Shown: positions 7,422-10,020 of the stretch, in pieces
Numbering within the stretch: position 1 is the stretch's first letter
Layout of the letters: every line of letters begins with the position of its first letter
NCBI GenBank assembly: GCA_011051425.1
Contig: DRLF01000348.1
Span: forward strand, 1-10,020
Length of the DNA stretch: 10,020 bases
Reading direction: 5' to 3'
DNA from: Thiolapillus brandeum
Lineage (GTDB): Bacteria; Pseudomonadota; Gammaproteobacteria; Chromatiales; Chromatiaceae
Translations under genes and position numbers: made by a program
The notes under the pieces: model-generated
What the model saw: only the letters and a program-made list of their open reading frames with translations
What the model was told of the DNA's origin: nothing
Databases searched by the model: none

Positions 7422-8254
7422 AACGTCTGTTATTCCTGTTGCTGCTGCTGACCGGCAGCCACGCCCTCTTTGCAGAGGAAGAAAAAGAGATCACCCTGCA
7501 GCTGCCGCCCGCTTCCCTGGAAAAATGGTACAAGCCCGCCAATGAACACAACGTGTGGCTGCACACCATGTTCCGTCTGCGCCGGGAGATGCAGGCGGTT
7601 ACGGAATATGCGGCGCTGGAAAAGACTGGGCTGCTGAAGAAATGGCTGGGGAAACTGCAGGAAGACTACCGCTCCATCGGCAAGATGGTGCCGGAGTGGC
7701 AGGATGAGCTGGAAACCGAGTTGCTGGACAAGATGATCGCGGCTGCCGAAAACCGCAAACTGGACGATCTGCAGATGCTGCAGCGCAAGCTGGGCAAGTC
7801 CTGCCAGTCATGCCATGTGGATTACAAGCTGGTTGCCGCTTTGCGTTACCGGGCGCCGGATTTTGCTCCGGTCAGGGTGGAATCCGAAGAAACCATGGAA
7901 GAGGAAAAGTACAGCCGCGTGATGTCCCGCCTCAGCCTGCTGGTCAACCGTATAAAGATCGCCAGTGATGACGGGCGAACCGATGCGGGCATCACCGCAC
8001 TGGATGAGCTGCAACAGCGCCTGGCTGATCTGGGGGGCAGTTGTTCTTCCTGCCATAAAGACGAGCAACCGCGGGAGCGCATCCTGGGCAAGGCGTCACA
8101 GGCTGCCCTGGGCAAGGTGCGGGAAGGCCTGAGCGCCGGCGACAGCAAACAGGTCGGGCGCCACATGGGCGAGTTTGCAGTAGGCGTGTGTGCGGACTGT
8201 CATGGCATTCACCGCATGCAGAGCAATCTGCGGGAACTGCTCAGCGGGGAATAG
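7418..8254 (+). CDS. Exported tri-haem cytochrome c, cytochrome c'-like first haem
   Basis: 278 residues. A signal peptide (KR, then a leucine-rich core, ending near ALFA, residue 19) sends it to the periplasm. Three CxxCH haem c sites lie at C129-H133, C209-H213 and C258-H262. The first, LGKSCQSCHVDYK at the end of a helical region (about 44-135), closely resembles the C-terminal haem site of cytochrome c'/c556. The second and third are shorter helical units, each ending in CxxCH, suggesting a repeated helix-pair design. Methionines and histidines in the first domain (M51, M60, H45, H49) are possible axial ligands. The ATG at 7418 has GAGG 6 bases upstream and overlaps the DUF5063 stop. Likely an electron carrier or ligand-binding (for example NO) cytochrome; the partner is unknown. 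A short GGCCT/AGGCC hairpin (8259-8275) follows the stop, without a T-run. Confidence 0.88.
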   Translation: MKRLLFLLLLLTGSHALFAEEEKEITLQLPPASLEKWYKPANEHNVWLHTMFRLRREMQAVTEYAALEKTGLLKKWLGKLQEDYRSIGKMVPEWQDELETELLDKMIAAAENRKLDDLQMLQRKLGKSCQSCHVDYKLVAALRYRAPDFAPVRVESEETMEEEKYSRVMSRLSLLVNRIKIASDDGRTDAGITALDELQQRLADLGGSCSSCHKDEQPRERILGKASQAALGKVREGLSAGDSKQVGRHMGEFAVGVCADCHGIHRMQSNLRELLSGE

Positions 8255-8268
8255 GGCTGGCCTGCCCG
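8247..8268 (+). repeat. 22-base direct repeat, left copy
   Basis: Matches 8408-8429 at 19 of 22 bases: GGGAATAGG and CCTGCCCG are identical, with three mismatches in the middle. This copy includes the last codons and the TAG stop of the cytochrome gene. The start-to-start distance is 161 bases. Confidence 0.6.
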
Positions 8269-8302
8269 CAAGGCCCCGTCATCTAACTCGTACAGTGGGG
8301 GC

Positions 8303-8384
8303 GCCAGCCTGTGAAAAACGCCGTATATACATCCATGTAGGCTTGACCTCGGCGACCATGCCTCGGACATTTTCACAGGCCGGC
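8303..8384. repeat. Palindromic intergenic element
   Basis: Long inverted repeat: GCCTGTGAAAA at 8307-8317 pairs perfectly with TTTTCACAGGC at 8370-8380, and the stem extends outward past one A/C mismatch by GCC (8303-8305) with GGC (8382-8384). Inside are further small palindromes: TACAT-CC-ATGTA (8328-8339), CGCCG (8319-8323) with CGGCG (8350-8354), and GGCG-ACCA-TGCC (8351-8362); CCTCGG occurs twice (8347 and 8361). The layout suggests a branched fold with an outer stem and inner hairpins, as in small non-autonomous palindromic repeats. It lies between two convergent genes. It may instead be a bidirectional terminator, but it lacks T-runs at the stem ends. Copy number in the genome is unknown. 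Confidence 0.6.
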
Positions 8385-8407
8385 TGAGGGCGATATACTT
8401 GGTTGCC

Positions 8408-8429
8408 GGGAATAGGTTGGGCCTGCCCG
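8408..8429 (+). repeat. 22-base direct repeat, right copy
   Basis: Partner of 8247-8268 (19 of 22 bases). It lies 24 bases to the right of the palindromic element and overlaps the left arm of the hairpin at 8425-8441. Confidence 0.6.
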
Positions 8430-8441
8430 GTATTGCCGGGC
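8425..8441. other. Hairpin beyond the nuclease stop codon
   Basis: Perfect 6-base stem GCCCGG / CCGGGC with a 5-base loop, 12 bases past the end of the minus-strand nuclease gene. It may end or stabilise that transcript, but there is no T-run on either strand. Confidence 0.4.
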
Positions 8442-8453
8442 GAACAGGGGGTG

Positions 8454-8993
8454 TTATTTCTGTGCTTTCACCCAGGCCTGAAAAGCGGCCGGCTGGGAAG
8501 CCCACAAGCCCAGCTTCTGTTCGCGGGCCTGTAGCCATGCCTGCTGCAGGCGAGAACGCAACTCCTGGGGCAGGGTTTCCGGCTTCAGGGGACGGGCATA
8601 ACCGGCGGCTACCAGGGTGGTGTTGATGGACAGCCCGTTTGTCATGGTGACTTCAGCTCCGATACGGCCATAGCGGTCGCGTTTTTTCAGGTCTCCGGAG
8701 AGCAGCAGCATGTCGCCGGGTTTGACCAATGCACGCAGGTATTCCGTTGCTTCATGTCCCAGGGGAAGGAGTTCCCCCGCAGTCAGGCCGGTGCGCGCCA
8801 TATCCACCTTGAGCTTGGGGTTTTGCGTGTCTTCAGGCGCGTCCATGCCGAGCAGCTGGATGCGGTCTTCGCGGCCGTCCAGCTTCACCACGAGGGTGTC
8901 GGCATCTTCGACCTTCACGAGTTCAACCTGGGTGCCTGCAGCGATCAAAAGGCTGCTGAACAGCAGCAGATAGACAGAGAGTAGCGTTTTCAT
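8454..8993 (-). CDS. Secreted staphylococcal-nuclease-family (thermonuclease) protein
   Basis: 179 residues. A signal peptide covers about residues 1-19 (MKTLL, then a hydrophobic core), predicting export to the periplasm or beyond. The rest is an SNase domain with all expected catalytic positions: calcium-binding D30 and D32 (EDADT; the family usually has DGDT), the R44...D51-A-P-E54 block (DRIQLLGMDAPE), and R110 in DRYGR. These match R35, D40, E43 and R87 of staphylococcal nuclease, so it should be an active Ca-dependent DNase/RNase. The C-terminal half has the usual INTTLVAAGYA segment. The start ATG shares one base with the upstream gene's stop (TGATG); an AGGA lies 11 bases upstream, so it probably relies on coupling. 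The nutritional or other role is unknown. Confidence 0.9.
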   Translation of the reverse strand: MKTLLSVYLLLFSSLLIAAGTQVELVKVEDADTLVVKLDGREDRIQLLGMDAPEDTQNPKLKVDMARTGLTAGELLPLGHEATEYLRALVKPGDMLLLSGDLKKRDRYGRIGAEVTMTNGLSINTTLVAAGYARPLKPETLPQELRSRLQQAWLQAREQKLGLWASQPAAFQAWVKAQK

Positions 8994-10020
8994 CAGTGAC
9001 TGGTTCCTGCAGAGCGGGTGAGTTTGTTGTGTACATTATACTTCCCCGACGGCTTCTTCATGGGGATGCGCTTTACTTCCTTCAGTGTCCTGGCGTCGTA
9101 CACCACGATGGCGCCATCCATGTCCCAGATGCTCACCAGGGCGTATTTGCCGTCTTTGGTGAATTCCACGTGGGCGGAGGTCTTGCCGGGCGCGGGTTTG
9201 AGGGTCTCGACGATCTCCAGGGTCTGTTTGTCGATGACGTGCATGAGATCCCTGTTGGGGCCAAAGAATACGTCCGTCCAGGCATAGGGGGTCTTTTCGT
9301 GGCTGCGCATGAAGAATCCCGGTCCCTGGGTGGGGATGCGTTTGATGACCTTCCAGGTTTTCGTGTCCACCACGGTGACTTCCGGCTTGCGGATGTTGGG
9401 GGTGGCCAGCACCGTGGTGCCGTTTCTTGGCCAGGTGATGGCCGAGCTGAGATGAGGCAGGCCGGGCAGATCCACCTTGGCAACTGCGCGACCCAGGTCC
9501 AGATCCACCACCTGGGCGCCACCGCCCCGGGTGCTGCCGATGATCTGGTCGTATTCCTGGGTGAGGAAGAAATCATCCAGAATGCCTTTCAGGCGCAGTT
9601 TGCGAATGGGAAAGCGCTCTTTTTCCGTTTCTTCCCCGGAATCGGGCCGGTAGTCATGTACCCATTTGCCGAAACCCACAGGGGGATCGTCCTCGTAGTT
9701 GATCTCCCAGACCTCCGGTATATCTTTCATGGCAGCAATGAAGCTGGAACGCGGGTCGGCGGTATAGACAGCGCTCACCCGGGAGCTGTTGCCCTCACTG
9801 TCCTTTGCCTCGATGACCTTGATGGGGGTCAGGTCTTTGGCGTCCAGCAGCACCAGTGTATGGGGAAGATAATTGGCTATCATCACGTAGCGGCCGTCAT
9901 GGGACACAGCTAGGTTGCGTGCGTTGATGCCGGCGCGAATCTCCGCGACCCACACAAGGTTGAACACATCGAACTTGCTCACCCAGCCGTCCCGGGACAG
10001 GAAATAGATATAACGTCCGC
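8993..10020 (-). CDS. Cytochrome d1 / NirF-like beta-propeller, 5' end outside window
   Basis: 341 residues are visible and the frame stays open to the right edge, so the true start is outside; a GTG at 9982 (VSKFDVF) is internal, since the preceding residues GRYIYFLSRDGW are typical propeller sequence. Repeated blades of the type DGRYVMIAN...VLLDAKDLTPIKVI, VTVVDTKTWKVIKRI and DGKYALVSIWD...VVYDARTLKEVKRI fit the eight-bladed d1-haem domain. The C-terminus PSGKYNVHNKL...GTSH closely resembles the end of NirF, which works in d1 haem formation; NirS has a related end (TPTGKFNVYN). No haem c site is visible in this part. A PHLSS histidine and the MRSHEKTPYAW segment are candidate d1-pocket residues. 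NirF, NirN-like and other d1-domain proteins cannot be separated without the N-terminus and neighbours, so no symbol is given. Confidence 0.82.
   Translation of the reverse strand, partial: GRYIYFLSRDGWVSKFDVFNLVWVAEIRAGINARNLAVSHDGRYVMIANYLPHTLVLLDAKDLTPIKVIEAKDSEGNSSRVSAVYTADPRSSFIAAMKDIPEVWEINYEDDPPVGFGKWVHDYRPDSGEETEKERFPIRKLRLKGILDDFFLTQEYDQIIGSTRGGGAQVVDLDLGRAVAKVDLPGLPHLSSAITWPRNGTTVLATPNIRKPEVTVVDTKTWKVIKRIPTQGPGFFMRSHEKTPYAWTDVFFGPNRDLMHVIDKQTLEIVETLKPAPGKTSAHVEFTKDGKYALVSIWDMDGAIVVYDARTLKEVKRIPMKKPSGKYNVHNKLTRSAGTSH

Noticed and set aside
8996..9913. Plus-strand open frame of 305 codons opposite the d1 propeller gene
   Set aside because: The minus-strand propeller repeats are clear and the plus-strand product matches nothing I recognise.
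8993..10020. Naming the propeller gene nirF
   Set aside because: The C-terminal PSGKYNV...GTSH end supports it, but the N-terminus and any nir neighbours are outside the window, and other d1-domain proteins share these features.
1..10020. CRISPR array, insertion sequence, phage or known defence genes
   Set aside because: No regularly spaced repeats, transposase, integrase or recognised defence domain was found on either strand.

Overview
The window looks like a chromosomal segment from a GC-rich gammaproteobacterium. Evidence: Mpl and UbiX are adjacent, thiD-thiE-hemL form a run in the order known from Pseudomonas and relatives, and the protein sequences are of gammaproteobacterial type. A multi-haem c-type cytochrome and a cytochrome d1-type propeller suggest a respiratory, possibly denitrifying or sulfur-oxidising, lifestyle. 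The genus cannot be named from this sequence alone.

Layout. Positions 1-860 (+) hold the 3' end of mpl (murein peptide recycling) and ubiX (flavin prenyltransferase), coupled by a 4-base overlap. A leftward block on the minus strand follows, from 6631 down to 867: thiD, thiE, hemL, a DedA/PAP2-like/LssY-C fusion membrane protein, and a response regulator with a C-terminal membrane anchor. thiD/thiE overlap by 4 bases and thiE/hemL are 8 bases apart, so they are almost certainly one transcript. The fusion gene (59-base gap) and the response regulator (110-base gap) may be on the same transcript or have their own promoters.

A 313-base divergent intergenic region (6632-6944) carries several perfect inverted repeats and tandem repeats, but no recognisable thiamine-pyrophosphate riboswitch. 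To its right, a rightward two-gene operon (6945-8254) encodes a DUF5063-family cytosolic protein and an exported tri-haem cytochrome c with a cytochrome c'-like first haem site. The next intergenic stretch (8255-8453) contains a long palindromic element lying between two copies of a 22-base direct repeat. Last, a minus-strand pair enters from the right edge: a cytochrome d1/NirF-like beta-propeller (5' end outside the window) and a secreted staphylococcal-nuclease-type nuclease, joined by a TGATG stop/start overlap.

Most of the window is housekeeping biosynthesis (cell wall, ubiquinone, thiamine, haem). The less ordinary parts are the tail-anchored response regulator, the triple-domain membrane fusion whose phosphatase domain appears to have lost its catalytic signature, the DUF5063-cytochrome pair, the d1-propeller/nuclease pair, and the palindromic intergenic element. 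None amounts to a clear new defence or mobile system on sequence alone.
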